Positions 27,159-36,832 of a DNA stretch of 64,000 nucleotides are shown here, in pieces. The position numbers were made by a program, and so were the translations under genes. This DNA is from Hemibagrus wyckioides. Taxonomy: Eukaryota; Chordata; Actinopteri; Siluriformes; Bagridae. The DNA lies in assembly GCF_019097595.1 (NCBI RefSeq), contig NC_080717.1, forward strand, positions 13,324,336-13,388,335. The letters run 5' to 3'. The notes beneath the pieces are model-generated. The model ran no database searches. It was given only the letters and a program-made list of their open reading frames with translations, and was not told the DNA's origin. Positions within the stretch are counted from its first letter, which is position 1. Each line of letters starts with the position of its first letter.

Positions 27159-27790
27159 ATTCTTCTTCTTCTGTACAAATTTTGTCTGCTAACTAGTCCC
27201 GCACCGTTTGTCGTAGAATGAGATGTCAAATCGTGCGGCTTGTTCGGGAATGACTTTTGTAATGCTATGACTTTTATAAGCGATTGGAATTGCGGTATTC
27301 CCAGTATTCCCGATCGAACGCCCCAAAAATTCCCATAGAAATGAATGGGCGGAATTTTGAATCCTCAATAAAACTCACAAACTCACTACAACATAGTCAT
27401 GTCACATATCACAACACTCAGGACAATGAGGGGAAGTGAGTGACGTGTCCAGATGACGTCACGTCACATCACATCACGTGACCCCCACCCCTGGAAATTA
27501 TGGGAAATCACAAAATTACGGCTACATACACGTGACATATCAAATGCTCAGTACAATGAGGGAAAGTGCATAACATGTATCCGGATGAGGTCACATGACA
27601 TCATGTGTGCCCCCCCCCCCCCAAATTATGAGTAATCACAAAACTACTGCAACATACACATGTGACATGTGCTCAGCACAACGAGGGAAAGTGTGTGACG
27701 TGTGTCCAGTTATCGCCTCCATCAACTTGGGGATGAGTTTTGGCACGGCAAGCACTACTCACATTTTCTTCAGGAAATGTACATGTGTAG
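27159..27790 (+). repeat. Module after the minisatellite with three ~130-bp direct repeats
   Basis: After (TTC)n at 27160 comes a CpG-containing block (actagtcccgcaccgtttgt, cgatcgaacgccccaaaaat). Next are tandem units at 27379-27511, 27512-27639 and about 27640-27710 (partial), each with a caacatacacgtgacat-like start and an agtacaatgagggaaagtg-like middle. The second contains a 13-C run (27610-27622). It closes with ggcacggcaagcactactca and cattttcttcaggaaatgta; gcaagcactact is the inverse complement of the minisatellite motif agtggtgcttgc with one mismatch. It probably forms one composite repeat element with the array. Confidence 0.65.
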
Positions 27791-28115
27791 TGATTATTAT
27801 TATTTTACTTAAAGATTCAATTTCAATATTTGACATAGTGTGCTTTTGTGGGTTTTCATTCAGGTGTGAATACTATAAGACAACATAAAAATCATATTAA
27901 TGCCTCTCCTAAATTTGGCGAGTCATTAATTTTCAGTTAGACATTCTTTTATGTTTTGTCAGTGTGTATCTTGTATTAGCTGTTTTATGCACATTTAGTA
28001 GCCATATGTCATTTTCCAGTTTTTGCTTCTCCCTTTTTTTCATACATTTGTGTTGCAATGTAAATAGATTTAAATGTTCTATATCTCTCCCTCCTTTTTC
28101 TCTCTTCCTCTGCAG

Positions 28116-28180
28116 ACAACCGTCGCACTGGTTTGGAAAGATCACGCTCACGGCATAACACACACACTACAGGTCGATGA
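28116..28180 (+). CDS. diaph2 exon D: C-terminus and stop
   Basis: The acceptor cctctgcag ends at 28115. With the base carried from exon C it reads DNRRTGLERSRSRHNTHTTG-R and stops at TGA 28178-28180. The DNRR..LERSRSRHN tail is what points to DIAPH2 rather than DIAPH1 or DIAPH3, whose C-termini differ; it is a short basic, serine-rich tail after the DAD. The residues after RSRSRHN diverge from the mammalian ending. A possible poly(A) signal attaaa is at 28250-28255, but the true 3' UTR end is unknown. Confidence 0.93.
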
Positions 28181-28783
28181 CAACCTGTACATCTGTGCAT
28201 GTCAGCCAAGTGCCAAAGACCGATGAGAAGGTGCACGTTAGAGGCAAAAATTAAAGAGATTTGAGATTTCTTTGTGCTTTCAAAAAAAACATGGCAGGAT
28301 CTTCACAACATATTCAAACACAAAAACCAACAAACAATCCTCAAAAGTGAAGACTTCAGACAAACAGCTTCACAGGATTGGTACTATTACAGTGTGCAAC
28401 TTGTGCATTCCTTTCATTTTCTCAGTGTGTTAAAAACTTCCATAACATATTATTTCAAATTTCCTTCCAATCTATATTGTAATGGGTTTGCCTTCATCTG
28501 TATGCTTCCCACAATCCTGTTTTACATGAATGTTTTGATATGTTTGACTCGTAGATCTCTCTACTATCTTTTTGTTATCTTTAACTCTTTCACCCACTCT
28601 TGCTCTTTCTATCTTATTTTATTTTATATAATTTTGTACAACTACACATAAAATTGTAGTTGATCATTTTTTTATTATCTTTTATGTATACAATAGAATC
28701 ATTGCTTATTTTTCATTTTCAACTTCTTCTCTCTCTACTATTATATATAGACAATTGTCTTGGTTATATGCACAGGACTGTTT

Positions 28784-28814
<31 letters not shown>

Positions 28815-29636
28815 TTATTATTATTATTATTTTATTCTATCAATGATTGAGGGTAGTAAACTGTACAAGCACTGTGGCACACCCTATATGCACATCCTAT
28901 ATGTCATAATTGACCACCCACTTTTCTATATGCTTGACTGTAAGCTCTTTCATAAGGATCCCATTCCAGATGCACCTTTTAATTTGTCTGACAAAGACTT
29001 TTTAATGTAAATCTGGAGTAGCATAAAAGATGAAAGCGCTATATCTAAACACTTCTCAGAGTTAGTGAGAACTGTTAGCATACCGAGAAGTAAATAAGTA
29101 TATTGAATTTCTATATTTTATGCCATAGTATACTTTCTGTCGTGTTTTTAACAAGACCATTTTTAATCAAAAACATCAATGCTTCAGTGCTTGTAAGTGC
29201 TTGTTGGTTGTGCGGTCAACCAACCAAACCAAGAACTTTATTTCAAACTTCCCTGTCCTTCCTTGCTTCTTGAAAAGTGTCAAAATATATGAAAAAGTCT
29301 AGTTTGTTGCACACTGTTCATGTTTCATATTTTGCATTTCATGCTTTATACAACTATTTACCCATATTTTAACTCATTATTGAAGAGTGCTGTTGTCTCA
29401 TTGAGAGGGGTAATGATAGAAAAGATTCATGTATACACCTGATATTGTAGCTGCCTCTAAGTGGAATGCATTATTAAAATCACACATTAGCCTCATCTGC
29501 TGTTTTTTTGTGCCTTGAATAATTGCTTGCCTTAATCTGCTATTTGGCATTTACATAGCATTGTAAGCAAATCTATGTAAAACACTCTCTGTTCAATGAA
29601 AACAAAGGTATTGTTTGATATGCCTTCTTGTGTGGG
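28181..29636. other. diaph2 3' UTR and downstream DNA
   Basis: AT-rich sequence directly after the stop. It contains a (TTC)n to (TTA)n microsatellite at about 28780-28831. No further gene recognised. Some of it is presumably 3' UTR of diaph2. Confidence 0.55.
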
Positions 29637-29890
29637 CAAGTCAAGTCAGGTCAAGAAGCTTTTATTGTCATTTTGACCATATAGAGCTGATGCAGTACAT
29701 AGTGTCCTCCAGGACCATAGTGCTAAATAAAGATACAATGCTACATAAGACAACATAGAACTAAGGGCTAAAAAGTCAATTAAACAAAAGACAGTGCAAG
29801 ACAAGAGACAGGCAACACAATACACTACAAGACAGACACATAAAATAGAGTATAAAAAAAGGTTGTGTGTACATTGCAGTGTGCACATTG
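29637..29890 (-). mobile_element. LINE 3' UTR fragment
   Basis: Begins aggtcaagaagcttttattg tcattttgacc, the reversed 3' end shared with the LINE at 53351. It continues with gcagtacatagtgtcctccaggacc. Only the non-coding end is present. Confidence 0.7.
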
Positions 29891-30529
29891 CATTAACATG
29901 GCTTATTTATGCTCATGCATGATCTACTATAGTGGCAAGAATCCAACTCTTACACTGTGTGATCAAAGCTGCTCTTTAACTGTTTTCCAGCCCTGCACAA
30001 AGGAATATGTTCTCTGTACTCAAATCTCTCAATGGTTGCTGTAATTACAGCACCTTACATATCTGCTTTATGGTCTGACATGCAATTTCACTAAACTCTT
30101 ATTGCAGTTACAATATTCTGTTTATCACTTTGTTGGCACTGCATACTTTCCACCTAAAAGTACAATAAATCCCAGAAGCTTTCTTTTGTTAGATATATTT
30201 GCCAACTTTCATTAAAAATGTTATAAAATTATTTTTAAATACCAAGTTTTTTACCACACTTTTAGTGAAGGAATAAAAAGATTGATTTGATCAGCTGAAA
30301 TACATCACACATTAATATGATATAAAATAAAGTGTTACTCATTGTAACTTAATACATTTTATATTGGATATCACTGAAACATTATATTTAACAAGGTGAA
30401 TAGAACTAGTGTCTTTTTTGCTCACTTAAAGTGTCCATTACCTCAACTGATTTCCACTTAATGTTATTTTATTGTTCCTTGCATCAAGCTGCCTATGTAG
30501 AGTGAATGTTGTTATTCAGTTTAATTTAA
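29891..30529. other. AT-rich intergenic DNA
   Basis: No coding or repeat signature recognised. Confidence 0.6.
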
Positions 30530-30845
30530 TTTATTTTTATTTCTATGGACATTTTCCAAACAAAGCAGCTTTAAAGAAATATAAAAATTCAGAATAAAAA
30601 TGTTTTTAATACATAAATATGTTTGTGCAAGTAATCCCAGGTAGGACTCCACAAAAATAGCTATCAGAGCATAACTATAAGAGAAAGCCAGAAGGTAACA
30701 GAGATCTGGGGGCTCCCTAGGACATAAAGCATAAACAAACCTGATTGAAGATGCGAGAGTAGGTGGGGCGACAGCATTCAAACATCCCATTTCACCAAAA
30801 CACTTTATGCCCATTAACCCTCCAGATCTGTGCCTTTACTTAAGA
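30530..30845 (-). mobile_element. L2-like LINE 3' tail
   Basis: Starts with the reversed L2 end (ttctatggacattttccaaa, caaagcagctttaaagaaat) and ends with the shared gcccattaaccctccagatc phrase. No ORF. Confidence 0.6.
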
Positions 30846-31015
30846 AAAAAAGTTGTCCTAGCTACATAAAGTGCAATGTGTGCAACCTGCTGTAAACAGA
30901 CAATACAAAAACAATACAAAACAGTACAGAACACATAGCGCCAAAAATGTGCAATCTAAAAGAACTGTAAACCAGTGGTTTCTTACAACATACTGTATAT
31001 GCTTGTAAGCATATA

Positions 31016-32270
31016 CACTATATTGCCAAAAGTATTCGCTCACCTGCCTTGACTCGCATATGAACTTAAGTGACATCCCATTCCTAATCCATAGGGTTCA
31101 ATATGACGTCGGTCCACCCTTTGCAGCTATAACAGCTTCAACTCTTCTGGGAAGGCTGTCCACAAGGTTTAGGAGTGTGTTTATGGGAATTTTTGACCAT
31201 TCTTCCAGAAGCACATTTGTGAGGTCACACACTGATGTTGGATGAGAAGGCCTGGCTCTCAGTCTCTGCTCTAATTCATCCCAAAGGTGTTCTATCGGGT
31301 TGAGGTCAGGACTCTGTGCAGGCCAGTCAAGTTCATCCACACCAGACTCTGTCATCCATGTCTTTATGGACCTTGTTTTGTGCACTGGTGCACAGTCATG
31401 TTGGAAGAGGAAGGGGCCAGCTCCAAACTGTTCCCGCAAAGTTGGGAGCATGGAATTGTCCAAAATGTCTTGGTATGCTGAAGCATTCAGAGTTCCTTTC
31501 ACTGGAACTAAGGGGCCAAGCCCAGCTCCTGAAAAACAACCCCACACCATAATCCCCCCTCCACCAAACTTTACACTTGGCACAATGCAGTCAGACAAGT
31601 ACCGTTCTCCTGGCAACCACCAAACCCAGACTCGTCCATCAGATTTCCAGATGGAGAAGCGCGATTCGTCACTCCAGAGAATGCGTCTCCAGTGCTCTAG
31701 AGTCCAGTGGCGGCGTGCTTTACACCACTGCATCCGACGCTTTGCATTGGACTTGGTGATGTATGGCTTGGATGCAGCTGCTCGGCCATGGAAACCCATT
31801 CCATGAAGCTCTCTGCGCACTGTTCTTGAGCTAATCTGAAGGCCACATGAAGTTTGGAGGTCTGTAGCGATTGACTCTGCAGAAAGTTGGCGACCTCTTC
31901 GCACTATGTATCCGCAATATCAGCATCTGCTGACCCCGCTCCGTCAGTTTACGGGGCCTACCACTTGGTGGCTGAGTTGCTGTCATTCCCAAACACTTCC
32001 ACGTTCTTATAATACAGCTGACAGTTGACTATGGAATATTTAGGAGCGAGGAAATTTCACGACTGGATTTGTTGCACAGGTGGCATCCTATCACAGTTCC
32101 ACGCTGGAATTCACTGAGCTCCTGAGAGCGACCCATTCTTTCACAAATGTTTGTAAAAACAGTCTGCATGCCTAGGTGCTTGATTTTATACACCTGTGGC
32201 CATGGAAGTGATTGGAACACCTGATTCTGATTATTTGGATGGGTGAGCGAATACTTTTGGCAATATAGTG
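31016..32270 (-). mobile_element. Tc1-like transposon, both ends intact (1255 bp)
   Basis: A perfect 29-bp terminal inverted repeat begins CACTATATTGCCAAAAGTAT, at 31016-31044 and 32242-32270, with TA on both sides (31014-31015 and 32271-32272). The transposase gene inside runs on the minus strand and is broken. Two more copies of the family lie at 46992-47853 and 62871-64000. Confidence 0.95.
31098..32136 (-). pseudogene. Tc1 transposase, broken
   Basis: DDE transposase of the IS630-Tc1-mariner superfamily. The start ATG is at 32136-32134 (MGRSQELSEFQRGT, helix-turn-helix N-terminus). A CAG to TAG change at 32031-32029 stops it after LLNIP. A few extra bases around 31905-31925 then shift the frame. 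The remainder is open for 268 codons to the stop at 31098. Catalytic residues are visible: D in WSDESRF, D in FQHDCAPVH and E in NPIEHLWDE with the D-34-E spacing of Tc1. Known function: cut-and-paste transposition at TA. Confidence 0.92.
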
Positions 32271-32432
32271 TACATATAGCAGCAGTTGGTGACAGTTTGA
32301 AATGTGCAAAAATAGCAGCAGTTGAATAAGTGTGCAAATACAAGCATGTAAACAGTTGTAATGTGGGTGGAGTTATAGATGTATGTGATTCTCACACAGT
32401 TGACACAGGTCAGTTCACACAGTTAAGTGATT

Positions 32433-32436
<4 letters not shown>

Positions 32437-32493
<57 letters not shown>
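32437..32493 (+). repeat. (GT)n(GA)n compound microsatellite
   Basis: About 14 GT repeats followed by about 14 GA repeats, inside the 3' UTR of the surrounding LINE. The same compound repeat type occurs at 53900-54020 in the related LINE. Confidence 0.95.
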
Positions 32494-32498
<5 letters not shown>

Positions 32499-32730
32499 AG
32501 TTCTGGGTGTTGAGTGTGTGGGGTCATTCAAATAAAATATGGATAAAATAGTAACTTTAAACTTTAGAATTTTTTCTTCCTCAATGTTTCTATACTTCTG
32601 TAAAGCTGCTTTGAGACAATATCCATTGTTAAAAGTGCAGCGTGTGGTATAAAGGTCTGTGATAGAGGGAAGAGGGACTCAGCTGTCCTCACTATCTGCT
32701 ACAGGGTCTTGTGATCAGAGATGGTGCAAT

Positions 32731-32777
32731 GGGGATGGGGGGGGGGGGGATGGGGGGGGGGATGGGGGGGGGGATGG
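32731..32777 (+). repeat. G-rich tract able to form a G-quadruplex
   Basis: Three to four blocks of 8-10 G separated by GAT (gatggggggggg pattern). It interrupts the LINE ORF exactly where the related copy reads ctgagacggtgcag; it arose by expansion in this copy. Confidence 0.85.
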
Positions 32778-32859
32778 GATTTCCTCAGCCTCTGTAGGAA
32801 GTAGAGACACTGCTGGGCTTTCTTGCTGATAGAGCTGGTGTTGATAAGATAATACTGTG

Positions 32860-33505
32860 GATATGAATAATTCTGCAAAAAGGTAGCAAATATAATGAGA
32901 AAAGCATTGGCCTTAAAACAGAACCTTGTGGAACACCATTATCTTTCTATGTGTAGAGAAGTCATCCTTAAAATCTGCAAACTGATAACGATCAGTCAAA
33001 TAAGACCTGAGCCAGGAGAGGGATGTTCCCTTAACCCTAACAATTGTTTACCCTATCAAGTTGAATAGTCTGATCAGAAGATGCAGTAAGGTCAAGCAAC
33101 ACCAGCAAGGAAACACAACCGATTAGAGACCGTCTCTATGCTATGATGAGGCCTAAACAATGACCAATACAGTTCATGAATGTTACTACTATGTAGGTAT
33201 GAGCAAAATTGTTGTGCTACAACTTTTTCTAGGATCTTGAAGGCTTGATAAGTTTAAAATATTTAGGCCATTAGGCACATAGCCAATACTAAGGAAAGCA
33301 TTGGTTATTTTTAGAAGGCTTGGTTGGTTTGGTTGCTACTGGTATTATCAAAATGGTGCTATTCTCATTTTTAAAATTTTTTGGTACTAGGGTGTAGCGA
33401 AATGTTGACTTTAATGTTCAGGAGGCACTTTGTGAATTCTTTGAGTCTATTAGCAATCTGCAGCATACTCACCCCAAAGGACTGTTAATTAACACCATAG
33501 ATTTC
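32860..33505 (-). other. Degraded LINE-like sequence
   Basis: Phrases such as gaccttgtggaacaccatta and agacctgagccaggagaggg look like the reverse of a LINE 3' region, but no coding motif remains. Low certainty. Confidence 0.35.
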
Positions 33506-34200
33506 ATCAGCATGCAGACTATGCAACAAAAGGGGTGAATGCATTGGGTCTTGTTTACACAAACATTACTGGCATGTATAGTGCAGAACTCCCCCAACTT
33601 GGCTACTCTGAGCGTTCATCAGACGCTCTAAACCAGCTCTGAACCAGGTGCAAACCTGCCCAGCAGAAGCTACCCCTGCTCTTCAGGACTGTTTTAAGGG
33701 CACTGACTGGCACATATTCAGGTTTGCTGCAACTGCCAGTAAGTCCTCCAACTTGGTCGTCCAACAAAGGAATGCACGGCATCAGTGATCAGCTACATCA
33801 GCAAGTGCATCAATGATGTGACTGTGTCCAAGACCATCACCACACAATACAACTAGAAGCCTTGGACAACTGCAAAGGTGCATGCACTGCTGAAGACCAG
33901 AGACTCTGTCTTCAAAGAAGGTCACATGGTTGGCACTAAGAACAGCAATGGCAACACCCAGCAGATGTGATCAAAAACTACAGGACAACTTCACCTGCCT
34001 GTAACATTGATGACTCCCTTCCAGATGTGCTGAACAACTTCTGTGCTCATTTTGAGCCACAAAACCATGTGACAGCAAGAAAGACCATCCCTCCTCCCAA
34101 CAAACAAGTACTCTGTCTCACCACAGCTGATATGAGGAAATCATGCAAAGTTAACCCACAGAAGGTTACTGTGAACCAGGCAACATTCCTGGCCTCACAT
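33506..34200 (+). pseudogene. CR1/L2-like LINE fragment in duplication copy 1
   Basis: The plus strand reads [26 protein letters not shown] (endonuclease end, where SDH has become SER), then [20 protein letters not shown] and [20 protein letters not shown], and breaks up at [13 protein letters not shown]. The matching part of the 53-56 kb LINE is residues of the endonuclease and the linker before the RT. Many stops lie between. The second copy is at 36833-37527. Confidence 0.75.
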
Positions 34201-34599
34201 CTATTGTCTTCTGAAGAAAACAGTGAAGCAGCCAGGACAGGGCTAAACTATTGTAAATAGACTATGTGCAGGATGGAAAGGGTCCTTCATGATACTAGCA
34301 GTCCTGCTGCTATATCTGTTGATGTATATGTTCTTAATTGTTGGAATACTGCTGCCAGTGATCCTCTATACAGAACAACCCACTTCAGAGTCTTCCTGTC
34401 TGTGGTAGAACAGTTTTCACAGCACATAGAAACACATGACGTAAGGATGTGAGGACTGCAGTGCCCAGGCCAGCCTGTTTGAGCTTACTCAGGATGTACA
34501 GACGTGGGCAGGCTTTCTTTATTAAGCTGATGTATTTGAAGGTATTTGAAGGCATTTTATTTAATTTTTCCTATGATCAAAGCACTACATGACTATCAG

Positions 34600-35440
34600 A
34601 GTTAGTGCTACTGTGCAATGGTCATTCAGGCATGACACTGCTGAGGGTGTTTGGTACAGGGATAATGCTGGCAGATTTAAAGCATAGTGGTACATTGTTT
34701 GGGAGAGTGAGATGTTGAAAATGTCTGTCAATACCCCTTCAAGCTGGTATGCAGTCTTTCAGAACACAGCTGGGGATGTTATACAAACCTGCAGGCTTTT
34801 GCGTGGCTTGACCCTCAGAAATGACCTTCTGACATCCTCTGTGGTTACACTTGGAGGCTGCTCATCTGGTGGTAGGGGGACTTTGGTGTTTGGGGCAGTA
34901 TTGTTGGCCTCAAAGTAAGTGCAAAAATGGTTTAGAGCATCTGGAAGAGAAAGGGCATTCATTGTCTCTGTTGTTGTAATCTGTGATAGTCCTGTGGACT
35001 GTGGTGACCATCCACATGCTTTGGGGGTCATTGGTGGAGAAATGACCCTGTATTGTTAATGCATATTCGGCTTTGGATTTGGCTCTTTTTATGTCTGTGG
35101 TAAAATTCCTCCTTGCTGCTGTTAGTGAATCTGCGTAACAAGACCTGAACACAGAGTCCCAGGCTCTCAGAAGAGCTTTGACCTTGACATTCAGCCAGGG
35201 ATTCTGATTATGGTGGACAGTGATTGTTCTAGTAGATGTAACAACATTCACACACTTACTGATGTAGCTGGTTATAGATGATACATACTCATCCAAATCC
35301 ACCTCTCTGTCATTTGTCTTTGAAGACATGGCAGTCAGTGCAAGTAAAGCAGTCCTGTAGCACAGAGACAGCATCATTGGGCCATACAGTGATTGCCTTT
35401 TGTGTTGGCTTCATTGTCTTAAGAAAGGTTGAGGTGGGAG
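34600..35440 (-). pseudogene. CR1/L2-like LINE fragment, opposite orientation, copy 1
   Basis: The minus strand reads DLDEYVSSITSYISKCVNVV, NQNPWLNVKVKALLRAWDSV, PQSMWMVT, LPDALNHFCTYFEANN and FLRVKPRKS. This is the same domain stretch as the neighbouring plus-strand fragment but a divergent copy, so the two form an old inverted pair. It continues leftwards into a decayed RT start near 34600. The second copy is at 37927-38767. Confidence 0.72.
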
Positions 35441-36832
35441 CGGTGGACTGCTTTTTAAGCTCTGCATCTGTTTGTGTACATGTGGTCAAGTGTGTTTTCT
35501 CCTCGGGTGTCTCCCCGCTGGTAACCAGAAAGTTGAGGAACAGTGTACTAAATAATTAACAAACCAAAAAAAATCTAAACCCAGTTGTTAGATTTCTAAG
35601 TTTTATTTTACATATTAGCTAAATTTATTTCCGATCATTAAAGATTTCCTGTTCCTTCATGGTACCCAATGCCCGCCAGCAGGAAGAAAGACACTACTTC
35701 TTTCTTCCTTTCTACCTTGTGGGCTAGAGGTCAGCATATGCAGTAAATTGGACTAAAGCACAAACATTACATTTTCTTTTTCTTCTTCTTCATTCATTTT
35801 TTTTTTTAAAGCTTTTTGTATTTCTGATGGCTATGGAAGTAAATTCCAGGATAAAATGGCGTTCTATAAATGGCCTTCTGTAGATTGTTTTACACAGAAG
35901 TGCATAAAAGCTTCTGGGAATATTTTTTCTTGCCTCAGCTTAAGTACTCTTTATACCATGTGAATGCCCTTACAAACATACACAAGAGTAAACCAGCAGG
36001 ATAAAAGGATAAAAGCATTGACTAGAGGAACAGGAACACCCAGTCACTCTGCAAACTTTCATGCTCAAACACACATTTATGTATTAAAAAAAAGGTCATG
36101 GTCTGCTTGCTTTCATCTTGAATCCTGGTCATTAATAATGCTTGTAGGAAAAGTAAGGAAAGGAGGGAGGGGGTGATGAAGTAGATCTTTCACTATAAGG
36201 AAAAACTTGTGTACTTAAAGACTTATGGGTTCTAAATGATTTTTCAAATGTATTTCCATTGTACAGCAGAGATATTAATATGGTTTTTACATTATGTCTT
36301 ATAGTTTTTCACAAATTAGTGAAAACTCAAAAAAGCACACAATACGACAGAATATATTTTTCTTTTAAGTTATTGTATATCACTATGTAAAATATTTACA
36401 TAAGATGTTAGTCAGTATTTATTGGCAATATCTACATGACATTTTAAAATATTAATAAATAAATAAGTATATGTTTTGCTAACTGAAGGCATCTGAAATC
36501 AGCACTCAAATTTTTGCTGACCCTGACCAGGACACTATTAATGTGTTAAAATTTAAAACTAATTGTCTTGCTAAAACCATACAATCTAACACCATAATCA
36601 GTGCTATGAAAGATAGATATCAGACACAATTCATGTGAATGGAATCATTGTTGTGTGTGCATGTGTTTTTCATATTTTCAAGTGTTTTGTTTTCATTATT
36701 CAGCAAACATACAAAGTGCATATAAAAAAATATTTACTGTAATTAATTTCAGAAGCATTTTGCATAAGCAAAATAAGTCATCAGCTCTTAGATCCTCATC
36801 TCTTGTACTGAGGTCATGGAGACGCAACTTAA
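35441..36832. other. AT-rich DNA within duplication copy 1
   Basis: Repeated at 38768-40159. No gene recognised; there is a short (ATAA)n stretch near 36451 and a purine-rich aaggagggagggggtgatga stretch near 36159. Confidence 0.6.

Larger units (their letters stand above)
30850..32850 (-). mobile_element. CR1/L2-like LINE 3' part, split by a Tc1 insertion
   Basis: 30850-31013 (agctacataaagtgcaatgt and following) and 32273-32850 (catatagcagcagttggtga; ctcactatctgctacagggt; gaagtagagacactgctggg) match in order the 3' UTR and ORF end of the LINE at 53.53-54.45 kb, in the same orientation. The Tc1 element at 31016-32270 sits between them with its TA duplication. (GT)n(GA)n and a G-rich tract lie inside the right part. 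Confidence 0.7.
33506..36832 (+). repeat. 3327-bp tandem duplication, copy 1
   Basis: The sequence from atcagcatgcagactatgca to agacgcaacttaa is repeated head to tail at 36833-40159. All eight compared translated segments are identical between copies, and every stretch of nucleotides I compared was identical. Homology begins exactly at 33506/36833 (preceding bases c and a) and stops at 36832/40159 (following bases a and c). There is no microhomology at the join. Confidence 0.95.

Noticed and set aside
28274..28651. 125-residue ORF just downstream of the diaph2 stop
   Set aside because: AT-rich hydrophobic translation in probable 3' UTR; no recognisable family and no splice or start support.
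31300..31806. Plus-strand ORF of 168 residues opposite the Tc1 transposase (also at 47047 and 63328)
   Set aside because: It is the antisense shadow of the transposase reading frame; it recurs in each copy only because the DNA does.
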